Source: Lamellibrachia columna (lineage: Eukaryota > Annelida > Polychaeta > Sabellida > Siboglinidae). Taken from it: DNA of 64,000 bases. The stretch's first letter is position 1; each line of letters opens with the position of its first letter. The DNA is taken from contig OY759275.1 of the NCBI GenBank assembly GCA_963662155.1, positions 247,501-311,500 on the forward strand, written 5' to 3'. A program made the position numbers and the translations under genes. This document shows positions 13,443 to 28,619 of the stretch, one piece after another. The notes beneath the pieces are model-generated. The model did not search any database, was not told the DNA's origin, and saw only the letters and a program-made list of their open reading frames with translations.

Positions 13443-16400
13443 ATCCACACCAATTACCAATCCACAGCATTTATTCTTGGTAGGTGGATCACACAGCATT
13501 TATTCATGAGAGATGGAGTGCACGACATATACTTATGAGAGATGGGGTACACAGCATTTACTCATGAGAGATGGTATCCACAGCATTTGTTCATTAAAGA
13601 TGGTATACACAGCTTTTATTCTTGAGAAATTACATACACAGCATACACTCATTAGATGTTGATTCCACAGCATATACTCTTGAGAGGAGTACACAGCATT
13701 TATTAATGGGAGATGGAGAACATAGTATTTACTCACGAGAGACGATGTCCACAACATATACTCATAAGAAATCTAGTACTCAGTATTTACTCCTCTGATA
13801 TCGAATACATGACATTTTGTTATAAGCGATGGAGTCCACAGCATTAACTCTTAAGTGATGAAGTACACAGCATTTACCCAATGATAGATTGAGAAAAAGG
13901 CATTTATTAATGGAGATGGACTCCATAGGATTTACTCTCGTGAGTGATGGAGTTCATTGCATATATTCATAAGAGATAGAATGGCCAGTATTTACTCACA
14001 ACAGATAAAGTCCACAGCATTTTGAAACGACTGATGCAGTCCAAAGCATTTACTCTCAAGAGATGGTGGCCGCATTTTCTCTTGAGATATGGAGTCAACA
14101 AAATATACTAATGAAAAACCGAGTACACAATATTTACTGATAAAAGGTTGAGTATATGATATTTACTTATTAGATTTATTATCAGAATTTACTGACGAGA
14201 AATGGAGTCCACTGCATTTACTCATCAGAAAAGGAGACCACACCAGTTACACTTCAAAGATTTTGTACACAACATTTAATCTTGAGAGATGGAGTACACA
14301 GCATTTACTCATGAGAGATGGAAACTCAAAAGAAATGGCGTCCACAGCCTTTATTCTTGAGAGATGGGTTTCACAGCATTTACTCATGAGATATGGTGTC
14401 CACAGCATATACTAATGAGATATGCACCAACAGAATTTACGAATGAGAGATGGAGTTTACAAGATTTAATAATTTGAGATGGGGTAAACAGCATTTATTT
14501 TTGAGAGTTGGAAAATACAGCATAGTCATGAGAGATGGATTTCACAGAATGTACTCTTGAGAGATTGGGCACACAGCATTTACTCATGGGAGATGGCGGC
14601 CACGGTATTTACTCATGAGATATGGAGTAGAAGGCATTTATTTATGAGATATGGAGTCCACTGCTTTGACTCATGAGAGACGGAATAGGTAATATTTTGT
14701 CACGAGATTTGGAGTTGACAATATTTTCACAAGGATTCCATAGAATTTAGTGATGATAGATGTAGTACACAAAATTTACTCAATATGCATGGAGTACAAG
14801 TTTTTTCTCATGAGAGATGAAGCCCACAGCATTGACTCATGAGGAATGGGGTCTACAGCATTTATTCATGAGAGGTGACCTCAAAAGCATTTACACAAAC
14901 GAGTTCAAACCCACACGATACGGAGTACAAACCATTTATTCATGAGAGAAGGAGTACACGACATGTACTAATGAGAGGAGGAGTAAACAATTTACTGAAG
15001 AGAAATGGAGAAAATGGTATTTACTAATGAGAGATGGAGTGCACAGAATTTAATAACGAGAAATGGAGAACACGATATTTACTCATTATATATGAAGCAC
15101 ACGATATTTATTCACGAAAAATGGGGTATTCAGCATTTACTCTGGAGAGATGCAATCCACTGCATTTACTAATGACTGGTGGTATCCACAGCATTTACTC
15201 ATAAGAGATGGAATGGCCAGTATTTACTCACAACAGATGGAGTATACAGCATTTACACATGAGAGATGGAAAACACAGCATTTACTCATCAGAGATGGAG
15301 ACCACACTTACTGACAATATATGAAGTCCATAGCTTTGATTTCCAAGAGATGGAGTCCACAGCATTTTGTAACGACTGATGCAGTCCAAAGCATTGACTC
15401 TCAAGAGATGGTGTCCACACTTACTGAAAAGATATGGAGTCCATAGCATTGACTTCCAAGATATGGAGTCGACAGAATATTATCTTGAGAAATGGATCTA
15501 CAAGATGACAGTTGGAGTAAACTGCATTTGCCAATGAGAGATGTAGTTCAAGATATGCATTCAAAAGTGTTCTCAATTTACTGCTGAGAAATGGAGAACA
15601 CGGTATTTACTTATGAGAAATGGGTTAAACAGCATTTACTAATGAGAGATGGAGAACACGATATTTACTCATGAGAGACCGAATATACAACATTTACTGA
15701 TAAAAAATCGAGTATATGATATTTACTCATTACAGATGGATTTCATATCAATTACTCATGGGAGATGGAGTACATATAATTTACTGGTGAGAATTGGAAT
15801 TGGAGTCCACACCAGTTATACATTAGAGATTGTGCACACAACATTTAATCTTGAGAGATTGAGTACACATCATTTACTCATGAGAGATGGAGATAACAGT
15901 ATTTACTCATAAGAGATGGCGTCGACAGCCTTTAACCTTGAGAGATGTGTTTTTCAGCATTTTCTCATGAGATATGTTGTACACATCATATACTAATGAG
16001 AGAAGCACCAACATAATTTACGAATGAAAGATGGAGTTTATAATATTTACTCATTTGAGATGGGGTACACAGTATTTAATTTTGAGAGATGGAAAACACA
16101 GCATATATCCATGAGAAATGTACTCTACACAATGTACTCTTGACTAATTGGGCACACAGCATATACTCATGGGATATGGAGGACACTGTATGTACTTATG
16201 AGATATGGAGTGGAAGGCATTTATTTATGATATATAGAGTCAACTGCATTTAATCATGAGAGACGGAGTAGATAGTATTTTGTCACCAGATTTGGAGTTG
16301 ACAATATTTTCCCATCTATTTCACAGAATATACTCATGATTGATGGAGTAAACAACATTTACTCAAGATGCATGGAGTACACGGTTTCATGAGAGATGAA

Positions 16401-19400
16401 GCCCACAGCATTGATTAGTGAGGGATGGGGTCCACAGCATGTATTCATGAGAGGTGGCCTCCACAGCATTTACACAAAAGAGGTGAAACCCACAGCATAC
16501 AGAGTACACATGAGAGAAGGAGTACACGACATGTACTTATGAGAGAAGAGAACACGCGTTTATTCTTGAGAGATGGAATACACAGTATGCATTGTCAAGA
16601 GATGGAGTCCAAAGCAATTACTCGTGAGATATGGCAGCATTTAGTCTAGAAAGATAGAGTCCACAACATATACTTATGACAATTGAAGTAAACTGCATTT
16701 ACCAATGAGAGATGGAGTTCAAGATATGGACTCATCAGAGATGGAGTCCACACAATTTCCTGATGAGTAATGTAGAACACGGTATTTTCTAATGAGAGTT
16801 GGAGTAGACAGCATTTTATATTGAGAGATGGAGAAAACGATATTTACTCATTATATATGGAGCATATGATATTTAATTATGAGAGATGAAGTCCACAGTA
16901 TTTACTCATGAGAGATGGTGTATATGTTATTGATGAGAGATAGAGTCCACTGCATTTACTAATGACAGGTGGTATCCACAGAATTTACTCATAAGAGATG
17001 GAATGGCCAGGATTTACTCACAACAGATGGAGTCTACAGGATTTACACATGAGATATTGAAAACACAGCATTTACTCATCAGATATGGAATCCACACTTA
17101 CTGAAAAGATATGGAGTCCATAGCATTGACTTCCAAGATATGGAGTCCACAGCATTTTCTAACGACTGATGCAGTCCAAAGCATTGGCTCTCAAGAGATG
17201 GTGTCCACAAAATACACTCATGAGAGACCGAGTACCCAACATTTACTTATAAAAGATCGCGAATATGATATTTACTCATTAGAGATGGATTTCACATCAA
17301 TTACTCATGAGAGATGGAGTACAAAAAATTTACTGATGAGAAACGGAATCCACTGCATTTACTCATCAGAAATGGGGTCCACACCAGTTACATTGTAAAG
17401 ATTGTGTACACAACATTTAATCTGGGGAGATGGAATGCACAGCATTTACTCATGAGAGAAGGATTAAACAGCATTTACTCTTGAGAGATGGATTACACAG
17501 TATTCAATGTCAAGAGATGGAGTCCAAGGCAGTTACTCATGAGATATGGAGTCCACAACATTTAATCACAAGAGATGGAGTCCGCAGCATTTAATCTAGA
17601 AAGTTGGAGTCCACAACATATGCTGATGACAGTTGGAGTAAACTGCATTTGCCAATGAGAGATGTAGTTCAAGATAAGCATTCAAAAGTGTTCTCAATTT
17701 ACTGCTGAGAAATGGAGAACACGGTATTTACTTATGAGAAATGGGTTAAACAGCATTTACTAATGAGAGATGGAGAACACGATATTTACTCATTATATAT
17801 GGAGCACACGACATATGATTATAAGAGATGGAGTCCACAGCATTTACTCATGAGAGATAGTGTAGATAGCATTTACTCACGAGAGATGGCGTCCGCTGCA
17901 ATTATTGAAAAATGGGGTTCTCAGTATTTACTCTGGATATATGCAATCCACTGCATTTACTCATGACAGGTTGTGTCCACAGCATTTACTCAAAATAGAT
18001 GGAATGGCCAGTATTTACTCACAACAGATGGAGTCTACAGCATTTACTCATTAGTGATGGTATACACAGCATTTACTCATGAGAGATGGAGTCCACACTT
18101 ACTGACAAGATATGGAGTCCACAGCATTGATTTCCAAGAGATGGAGTCCACAGCATTTTCTCTTGAGATATGGAGTCAACAAAATATATTCATGAGAGAA
18201 CGAGTACACAACATTTACTTATAAATGGTCGAGTATATGATATTTACTCATTAGAGGTGGATTTCACATCAATTACTCATGAGAGATGGTATACACAGAA
18301 TTTACTGATGAGAATTGGAATCCACTGCATTTCCTCATCAGTAATGGAGTCCATAGCAGTCACACATTAGATATTGTGTACACAACATTTAATCTTGAGA
18401 GATGGAGTACACAGCATTTACTTATGAGAGATGGATATTACAGTATTTACTCATATGAGATGGAAAACACAGCATATACTCATGACAGATGGATTCTACT
18501 GAATTTACTTTTGAGAGATTAGGCACACAACATTTACTCATGGGAGATGCAGGACACGGTATTTACTCGTGAGAGACGGAGTAAGTAACATTTTGTCACG
18601 AGATTTGGAGTTGACAATATTTTCACAAGGATTCCACAGAATTTAGTGATGATAGATGTAGTATAAAAAATGTACTCAAGATGCATGGAGTACAAGTTTT
18701 TTCTCATGAGAGATGAAGCCCACAGCATTGACTCATGAGGGATGGGGTCTACAGCATTTATTCATGAGAGACGGAGAAGTAGAAGGCATTTACTTATGAT
18801 ATATGGAGTCCACGGCATTTACTCATGAGAGACGGAGTATTTAGTATTTTGTCTCGAGATTTGGAGTTGACAATATTTTAACATGGATTCCACAAAATTT
18901 ACTTATGATAGATGGAGTACACAACATTTACTCAAGATACATGGAGTTCACGGTTTTTTCTTATGAGAGATGAAGTCCACAACATTGACTCATGAGGGAT
19001 GAGGTCCACAGCATTTATTCATGACAAGTGGCCTTCACAGCATTTACTTAAAAGAGGTGAAACAAACATCATACGGAGTACACAGCATTAACTCATTAGA
19101 TAAGGAGCACTCGACATGTACTTGTGAGAGGAGTAAAAACAGCATTTACTCTTGAGAGATGGATTACACATTATTCAATGTCAAAAGATGAAGTCCAAAG
19201 CAGTTACTCGTGAGATATGGAGTCCACAACATTTAGTCTAGAAAGATACAATCAACACCATTTTCTCTTGAGATATGGAGTCCACAAGATATACTTATGA
19301 GAGACCTAGTGCAAAACATTTACTTATAAAATATCGAGTGTTTGATATTAACTCATTAGAGATGGTTTTCACATCAACTACTCATGAGAGATGGAGTATA

Positions 19401-22400
19401 CAGAATTTATTGATGAGAATTGGAGTCCACTGCCTTTACTCATCAGAAATGGAGTCCACACCAGACACACATTAGAGATTGTGTACACAACATTTAATCT
19501 TGAGAGATGAAGTACACAGTATTTACTTATGAGAGATGGAGATTACAGTATTTACTCATAAGAGATGGCGTCCGCAGCATTTACTCTGGGGAGATGGGTT
19601 TCACAGCATTTTCTCATGAGATATGTTGTCCACAGCATATACTAATGAGAGATGCACGAACAAAATTTACGAATGAAAGAGGCAGTTTACAAAATGTAAT
19701 CATTTGAGATGGGGTACACAACATTTAATTTTGAGAGATGGAAAACACAGCATATACTCATGAGAGATGGATTCCACATAATGTACTCTTGAGAGATTGG
19801 GCACACTGCATTTACTCATGGGAGATGGAGGACACGGTATATACTCAGGAGATATGGAGAAGAAGGCATTTATTTATGAGCTATTGAGTCCACTGCATTT
19901 ACTAATAGGAGACGGAGTAAGTAGTATTTTGTCACAAGATTTGGAGTTGACAATATTTTCACTTGGATTCCACAGAAATTACTAATGATAGATGGAGTAC
20001 ACAACATTTACTCAAGATACATGGAGTGCACGGTGTTTTCTCATGAGAGATGAAGTCCACAGCGTTGACTCATGAGGGATGGGGTCCACAGCATTTACTT
20101 ATGAGAGGAGACCTCCACAGCATTTACTCAAAAGAGGTGATACCCACAGCATACGGAGTACACAGCATTTACTCATGAGAGAATGAGTGCACGACATGTA
20201 CTTATGAGAGTAGGAGTGAGCAGTGTTTACTCTTGAGAGATGGAATACACAATATTCAATGTCAAGAGATGGAGTCCAAAGCAGTTTCTCGTGAGATATG
20301 GAGTCCACTACATTTACTCACAAGAGTCCGCAGCATTTAGTCTAGAAATATGGATTCCACAACATATACTCATGACAGTTGGAGTAAACTGCATTTACTA
20401 ATGAGAGATGGAGTTCAATATATGCACTTATAAGAGATGGAATCCACACAATTTACTGCTGAGAAATGGAGAACACGGTATTTATTAATGAGAAATGGGG
20501 TAAACAGCATTTACTAATGAGAGATGGAGAACACGATATTTACTCATTATATATGGAGCACACGACATTTAATAATGAGAGATGGAGTCCACAGCATTTA
20601 CTCATGAGAGGTGGTGTTTATAGTATTTACTCACGTGAGATGGAGTCCACTGCAATTACTGAAAAATGGGGTACTCAGCATTTACTCTGGAGAGATGCAA
20701 TCCACTGTATTTATTCATGACAGGTGGTGTCCATAGCATTTAATCATAAGAGATGGAATGGCCAGTATTTACTCACAACAGATGGAATCTACAGCATTTA
20801 CACATGAGAGATGGTATACACAGCATTTACTCATGATAGATGGAGTCCACGCTTACTGACAAGATATGGAATCCTTAGAATTGATTTCCAAGAGATGGAA
20901 TCCACAACATTTTCTAACGACTGATGCAGTCCAAAGCATTGACTCTCAAGAGATGGTGTCCCACTTACTGAAAAGATATGGAGTCCATAGCATTGACTTC
21001 CAAGATATGGAGTCCACAGCATTTTCTCTTGAGATATGGAGTCAACAAAATATACTCATGAGTGACCGAGTGCACAACATTTACTAATAAAAGGTCGAGT
21101 ATATGATATTTACTCATTAGAGATGGATTTCACCTGAATTACTCATGAGAGATGGATTATACAGAATTTACTGATGAGAATTGGAGTCCACTGCCATTAC
21201 TCATCAGAAATGGAGTCCACACCAGACACACATTAGAGATTGTGTACACAACATTTAATCTTGAGAGAAGGAGTACACAGCATTTAATTATGAGAGATGG
21301 AGATTACAGTATTTACTCAGAACAGGTGGCGTCCAGTCTTTACTCTTGAGATATGGGTTTCACAGCATTTACTCATAAAATATGGGGATGCACCAACATA
21401 ATTTAGTAATGAGAAATGGAGTATACAACATTTACTCAAACTACATGGAGTACACGGTTTTTTCTCATGAGAAACGAAGTCCACAACATTGACTCATGAG
21501 GGATGGGGTCAACAGCATTTATTCATGAGAGGTGGCCTCCACAGCATTGAATCAAAAGAGGTGAAACCCACAACATATGGAATACACAGCATTTACTCAC
21601 TAGAGAAGGATTTCACGACATGTAATTATGAGAGAAGGAACAAACAGCGTTTACTCTTGAGAGATGGAATACACAGTATTCAATAACAGGAGATGAAGTC
21701 CAAATCAGTTACTCGTGAGATATTGAGTTCACAACATTTACTCACAAGAGATGGAGTCCGCAGCATTTACTCTAGAAAGATGGAGTCAACACCATATACT
21801 CATGACAGTTGGAGTAAACTGCATTTACCAATGAGAGATGGAGTTCAAGATATGTACTCATAAGAGATGGAGTCCACACAATTTACTGATGAGAAATGTA
21901 GAACACTGTATTTTCTAATGAGACATGGAGTACACGGCATTTAATGTTGAGAGATGGAGAACACGGTATTCCATAGCACTTTCTCACGAGATATGGTGTC
22001 CACACCATTTACTCACAAGCATTTACTGATAAGATATTGTGTACACATAATTTAATCTTGAGACATGGAGTACTTAGCATTTACTCATGAGAGATGGAGT
22101 TTACACCATTTATTTAAGAGACATGGTGTCCACAGCATATGTTCCTGAGAGATGCAGCAAACATAATTTAGGAATGAGAGATGGAGATCACAATATTTAC
22201 CCAAGAGGGATGGAATCTACAATATTTACACATTAGAGATTGTATACACAGCATTTACTCTTGAGAGATGGAATATACCGCATTTAGATATGGAGATATG
22301 GAGAATATAGTATTTTCTCATGAGCGATGGAGTCCACTTCATATACCCAATGACAGATGGACTACAAAGCATTTATTTATGACAGATGGAGTCCATAGCA

Positions 22401-22557
22401 TTTACTCTCATGAGAGATGGAGTGAACAGGTTTTACTATTAAGAAATTGAGTGCACATAATTTACTTAATATAAATGGAGTCCACAGACTCTCAAGAGAT
22501 GGTGTCCATCGCTTTTGCTGACGAGAGATGGAGTCCACAGCATTTACACATGACAGA
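13443..22557 (+). repeat. cassette-free minisatellite domain with higher-order repetition
   Basis: I found no cassette in these 9 kb. Instead, marker units recur, such as GGCCAGTATTTACTCACAAC at about 13.98, 15.21, 17.00, 18.00 and 20.76 kb, and units containing CACTTACTGA. The recurrences show multi-unit blocks copied within the array at variable lengths. The same markers occur at 4.68 and 6.28 kb, so this domain shares ancestry with the left part of the array. Confidence 0.7.
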
Positions 22558-22650
22558 TGCAATTGTTGCGTTCCTTCCTTTCCTTGTAGTCCGTGGTGAG
22601 GCTGGCAACAATACCGGTCATTGATTTTTCCCCTCCTTCTTTTTCACTAG
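22558..22650 (+). repeat. embedded cassette, long form
   Basis: The copy reads TTCCTTCCTTTCCTTGTAG, TCCGTGGTGAGGCTGGC, AACAATACCGGTC and a second pyrimidine tract. It opens the final cassette-rich 700 bp before the satellite. Confidence 0.7.
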
Positions 22651-23274
22651 TCCATACCATTTACTAAGGAGAGACGGAGCCAAAAAAAATTACTTATGAT
22701 AGAATGCGTCCACAGCATTTATTCTTGAGATATGATGTACATGGTATTTACCCATCAGTGTTGGAGTTCACAACATTTTCACATGAGAGATGGAGTCCAC
22801 AGCATTTTCTCCCGACAGACGGCGTCCACAGTATTCACTCTCAAGAGATGGAGTCCAAAGCAGTTTCTACTGAGAGGTGGTGTCCACAACATTTACTCAC
22901 AACATATGGAGTCTACAGAATTTACATATCAGAGCTGGCATCGATACTTTTCGTCGATTTTGGTTTTCCCATCTTCTTCATCACTATTCCACATCATTTA
23001 TAAAGGAGAGAAGTCCACAGCACTTACGAGATAAGGAGTCCACAGCATTGACTCCCAAGATAGGATATACACAGCATTTACTCTTAAGAAATGGAGTGCA
23101 CTGTATATTCTCATGAGCTATGGATTTCGTAGCATTTACTTTGGACTCTCTAGAAATGGGTTCCACAGCTTTTAATGACGAGATATGGAGAACACATTAT
23201 TTACTCATGAAAGAAGGAGTCCATAGCATTTACACACTATAGATGCTATATTTGGTTTCCTCCTTTTCCCTGTA

Positions 23275-26200
23275 GGCTCAGCCTTGTATTTGCCCAGACT
23301 GCTGGCATTTTGCCTATGAAATCTCACCAAAAAACGCCCAAAATTGTTCATTCATAATTTTTACAGTTTTGAAGTGGCACCAAAACTGACTACAGATTCT
23401 TGTAGCACGACATCTTGGCTACAAAATATGACAAAGTCAGTTTGGTATGTTTTGAAATCACTAGTCTGGGCTCAGCCCTGTATTTGCACTCTCTTACAAT
23501 GACAGCAGGCATTTTGCCTATGAAATCTCACCAAAAAACGCCCAATATGGTTCACTCATAATTGTTACAGTTTTGAAGTGGCTCCAAAACTGACTACATA
23601 TTCTTGTAGAAAGACATCTTGGCTACAAAATGTGACAAAGTCAGTTTGGTATGTTTTGAAATCACTAGTCTGGGCTCAGCCATGTATTTGCCCTCTCTTA
23701 CAATGACAGCAGGCATTCTGCCTATGAAATCTCACAAAAAAACGCCCAAAATATTTCACTCATAATTGTTACAGTTTTGAAGTGGCTCCAAAACTGACTA
23801 CATATTTTTGTAGAAAGACATCTTGGCTACAAAATATGACAAAGTAAGTTTGGTATGTTTTGAAATCACTAGTCTGGACTCAGCCTTGTATTTGCCCTGA
23901 CTGCTTGCATTTTGCCTATGGAATCTCACCAAAAAACGCCCAAAATTGTTCATTCATAATTTTTACAGTTTTGAAGTGGCTCCAAAACTGACTACAGATA
24001 CTTGTAGAATGACATCTTGACTACAAAATTTAACAAATTCAGTTTGGTATGTTTTGAAATCACTAGTCTGGGCTTAGCCCTGTATTTGCCCTGACTGCAG
24101 GCATTTTGCCTATGAAATTTCACCCAAAAAAACAAAATGGTTCACTCATAATTTTTACAGTTTTGAAGTGGCACCAAAATTGACTACAGATTCCTGTAGC
24201 ACGACATATTGACTACAAATTATTACAAAGTCAGTTTGGTATGTTTTGAAATCACTAGTCTGGGCTCAGCCCTGTATTTGCTCTCTCTTACAATGACAGC
24301 AGGCATTTTGCCTATGGAATCTCACAAAAAAACGCCCAATATGGTTCACTTATAATTTTTACACTTTTGAAGTGGCACCAAAACTGACTACAGATTCGTG
24401 TAAAATGACATATTGGCTACAAAATATGACAAAGTCGGTTTGGTATGTTTTGAAATCACTAGTCTGGGCTCAGCCCTGTATTTGCCCTGACTGCAGGCAT
24501 TTTGCCTATGAAATCTCATCAAAAAACGTCCTATATGGTTCACTCATAATGTTTATATTTGTTATCTTTTGAAATCACTAGTCTGGGCTCAGCCCTGTAT
24601 TTGCCCTCTCTTACAATGACAGCAGGCATTCTGCCTATGAAATCTCACCAAAAAACGCCCTATATGGTTCACTCATAATTGTTACAGTTTTGAAGTGGCT
24701 CCAAAACTGACTACACATTCTTGTAGAAAGACATCTTGGCTACAAAATGTGACAAAGTCAGTTTGGTATGTTTTGAAATCACTAGTCTGGGCTCAGCCTT
24801 GTATTTGCCCTCTCTTACAATGACAGCAGGCATTTTGCCTATGAAATCTCACAAAAAAACGCCCAAAATGGTTCACTCATAATTTTTACAGTTTTGCAGT
24901 GGCACCAAAATTGACTACAGATTCTTGTAGCACGACAACTTTTCTACAAAATACTAAAAAGTCAGTTTGGTATGTTTTGAAATCACTAGTCTGGGCTCAG
25001 CCCTGTATTTGCACTCTCTTACAATGACAGCAGGCATTCTGCCTATGAAATCTCACCAAAAACGCCCAATATGGTTCACTCATAATTTTAACAATTTTGA
25101 AGTGGCACCAAAATTGATTACAGATTCGTGTAACATTACATATTGTCTACAAAATCTGTCAAAGTCAGTTTGGTATGTTTTGAAATCACTAGTCTGGGCT
25201 CAGCCCTGTATTTGCCCTGACTGCAGGCATTTTGCCTATGAAATCTCACCAAAAAACACCCAAAATTGTTCACTCATAATTTTTATATTTTTGTAGTGGC
25301 ACCAAAACTGACTACACATTCTTGTAGCATGACATCTTGACTACAAAATGTGACAAAGTCAGTTTGGTATGTTTTGAAATCACTAGTCTGGGCTTAGCCC
25401 TGTATTTGCCCTCTCTTACAATGACAGCAGGCATTCTGCCTATGAAATCTCACCAAAAAACGCCCAATATTGTTCACTCATAATTTTTACACTTTTGAAG
25501 TGGCACCAAAACTGACTAAAGATTATTGTAGCATGACATCTTGGCTACAAAATTTGACAAAGTCAGTTTGATATGTTTTGAAATCACTAGTCTGGGCTCA
25601 GCCCTGTATTTGCCCTGACTGCAAGCATTTTGCCTATGAAATCTCACCAAAAAACGCCCAAAATGGTTCACTCATAATTTTTACAGTTTTGAAGTGGCAC
25701 CAAAATTGACTACAGATTCCTGTAGAATGACATCTTGGCTACAAAATGTGACAAAGTTAGTTTGGTATGTTTTGAAATCACTAGTCTGGGCTCAGCCTTG
25801 TATTTGCCCTCTCTTACAATGACAGCAGGCATTTTGCCTATGAAATCTCACCAAAAAACGCCCAAAATTGTTCACTCATAATTTTATCAATTTTGAAGTG
25901 GCAGCAAAGCTGACTACAGTTTCGTGTTACATGACATATTGGCTACAAAATATGACAAAGTCGGTTTGGTATGTTTTGAAATCCCTAGTCTGGGCTCAGC
26001 CCTGTATTTGCCCTCTCTTACAATGACAGCAGGCATTCTGCCTATGAAATCTCACCAAAAAACGCCCAAAATTGTTCACTCATAATTTTTATACTTTTGT
26101 AGTGGCACCAAAACTGACTACATATTCTTGTAGCACGACATCTTGACTACAAAATGTGACAAAGTCAGTTTGGTATGTTTTGAAATCACTAGTCTGGGCT

Positions 26201-27640
26201 CAGCCCTGTATTTGCCCTCTCTTACAAAGACAGCAGGCATTTTGCGTATGAAATCTCACCAAAAAACGCCCAAAATGGTTCACTCATAATTTTTAGTTTT
26301 GATGTGAAACCAAAACTGACTACAAATTCTTGTAGCACGACATCTTGACTACAAAATATGACAAAGTCAGTTTGGTATGTTTTGAAATCACCAGTCTGGG
26401 CTCAGCCCTGTATTTGCACTCTCTTACAATGACAGCAGGCATTTTGCCTATGGAATCTCACCAAAAAACGCCCAATATGGTTCACTCATAATTTTTACAG
26501 TTTTGAAGTGGCACCAAAACTGACTACAGATTCTTGTAGCACGACATCTTGGCTACAAAATGTGACAAAGTCGGTTTGGTATGTTTTGAAATCACTAGTC
26601 TGGGCTCAGCCCTGTATTTGCCCTGACTGCAGGCATTTTGCCTATGAAATCTCATCAAAAAACGCCCTATATGGTTCACTCATAATGTTTACATTTGTTA
26701 TGTTTTGAAATCACTAGTCTGGGCTCAGCCCTGTATTTGCCCTCTCTTACAATGACAGCAGGCATTCTGCCTATGAAATCTCACCAAAAAACGCCCTATA
26801 TGGTTCACTCATAATTTTTACACTTTTGAAGTGGTACCAAAATTGACTACAGATTCTTGTAGAATGACATCTTAGCTACAAAATTTGACAAAGTCAGTTT
26901 GGTATGTTTTGAAATCACTAGTCTGGGCTCAGCCCTGTATTTGTCCTGACTGCAGGCATTTTGGCTATAAAATCTCACCAAAAAACGCCCAATATGGTTC
27001 ACTCATAATTGTTACAGTTTTGAAGTGGCTCCAAAACTGACTACACATTCTTGTAGAAAGACATCTTGGCTACAAAATGTGACAAAGTCAGTTTGGTATG
27101 TTTTGAAATCACTAGTCTGGGCTCAGTCTTGTATTTGCCCTCTCTTACAAAGACAGCAGGCATTTTGCCTATGAAATCTCACCAAAAAACGCCCAAAATG
27201 GTTCACTCATAATTTTTACAGTTTTGAAGAGAAACTAAAACTGACTACAGATTCTTGTAGCACGACATCTTGTCTACATAATATTACAAAGTCAGTTTTG
27301 TATGTTTTGAAATCACTAGTCTGGGCTCAGCCTTGTATTTGCACTCTCTTACAATGACAACAGGCATTTTGCCTATGAAATCTCACCAAAAAACGCCCAA
27401 AATGGTTCACTCATAATTTTTACAGTTTTGCAGTGGCACCAAAATTGATTACAGATTCGTGTAACATTACATATTGTCTACAAAATATGTCAAAGTCAGT
27501 TTGGTATGTTTTGAAATCACTAGTCTGGGCTCAGCCCTGTATTTGCCCTGACTGCAGGCATTTTGCCTACGAAATCTCACCAAAAAACGCCCAAAATGGT
27601 TCACTCATAATTTTTACAGTTTTGAAGTGAAACCAAAACT
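23275..27640 (+). repeat. left flank of satellite with 194-bp monomers
   Basis: Some monomers here have CCCTGACTGCAGGC in place of CCCTCTCTTACAATGACAGCAGGC, making them 10 bp shorter. They occur near 23.31, 23.90, 24.09, 24.49, 25.21, 25.61, 26.62, 26.94 and 27.55 kb and alternate with 204-bp units. Monomers in this flank are also more divergent than those in the middle. Confidence 0.8.
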
Positions 27641-28619
27641 GACTACAGATTCTTGTAGCACGACATCTTGTCAACAAAATATTACAAAGTCAGTTTGGTA
27701 TGTTTTGAAATCACCAGTCTGGGCTCAGCCCTGTATTTGCACTCTCTTACAATGACAGCAGGCATTTTGCCTATGGAATCTCACCAAAAAATGCCCAATA
27801 TGGTTCACTCATAATTTTTACAGTTTTGAAGTGAAACCAAAACTGACTACAGATTCTTGTAGAACGACATCTTGTCAACAAAATATTACAAAGTCAGTTT
27901 GGTATGTTTTGAAATCACCAGTCTGGGCTCAGCCCTGTATTTTCCCTCTCTTACAATGACAGCAGGCATTCTGCCTATGAAATCTCACCAAAAAACGCCC
28001 AATATGGTTCACTCATAATTTTTACACTTTTGAAGTGGCACCAAAACTGACTACAGATTCTTGTAGCACGACATCTTGACTACAAAATATGACAAAGTCA
28101 GTTTGGTATGTTTTGAAATCACTAGTCTGAGCTCAGCCCTGTATTTGCCCTCTCTTACAATGACAGCAGGCATTCTGCCTATGAAATCTCACCAAAAAAC
28201 GCCCAATATGGTTCACTCATAATTTTTACACTTTTGAAGTGGCACCAAAACTGACTACAGATTCATGTAGCACGACATCTTGACTACAAAATATGACAAA
28301 GTCAGTTTGGTATGTTTTGAAATCACTAGTCTGGGCTCAGCCCTGTATTTGCCCTCTCTTACAATGACAGCAGGCATTCTGCCTATGAAATCTCACCAAA
28401 CAATGCCCAAAATTGTTCACTCATAATTTTTACAGTTTTGAAGTGGCACCAAAACTTACTACAGATTCGTTTAACATGACATATTGGCTACAAAATATGA
28501 CAAAGTCGGTTTGGTATGTTTTGAAATCACTAGTCTGGGCTCAGCCCTGTATTTGCACTCTCTTACAATGACAGCAGGTATTTTGCCTATGGAATCTCAA
28601 CAAAAAACGCCCAATATGG

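Larger units (their letters stand above)
1556..23274 (+). repeat. 29-bp minisatellite array, main block
   Basis: Tandem units of 29 bp fill this stretch, about 750 in all. The common unit starts GAGAGATGGAGTCCACAG and ends CATTTACTCAT. Divergence between neighbours is substantial, with frequent variants such as CTTGAG or CAAGAG at the unit junction, but the spacing is well kept. Longer segments recur at multiples close to 29: the block at 17712 returns at 20466, 2754 bp later. Because 29 is not a multiple of three, an open frame runs through three units and gives pseudo-peptides with a 29-residue period on both strands. Stops are scattered throughout and no frame exceeds about 125 codons, so I regard the array as noncoding. 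Non-minisatellite cassettes are embedded between 1919 and 13442 and again from 22558. Confidence 0.93.

Noticed and set aside
1772..23166. Dozens of 60-125 codon open frames with a 29-residue pattern such as MESTAFTHERWSPQHLL
   Set aside because: They follow from the 29-bp period: three units equal 29 codons, so any stop-free phase yields a repetitive peptide. They occur on both strands, are broken often, and have no consistent start or end.
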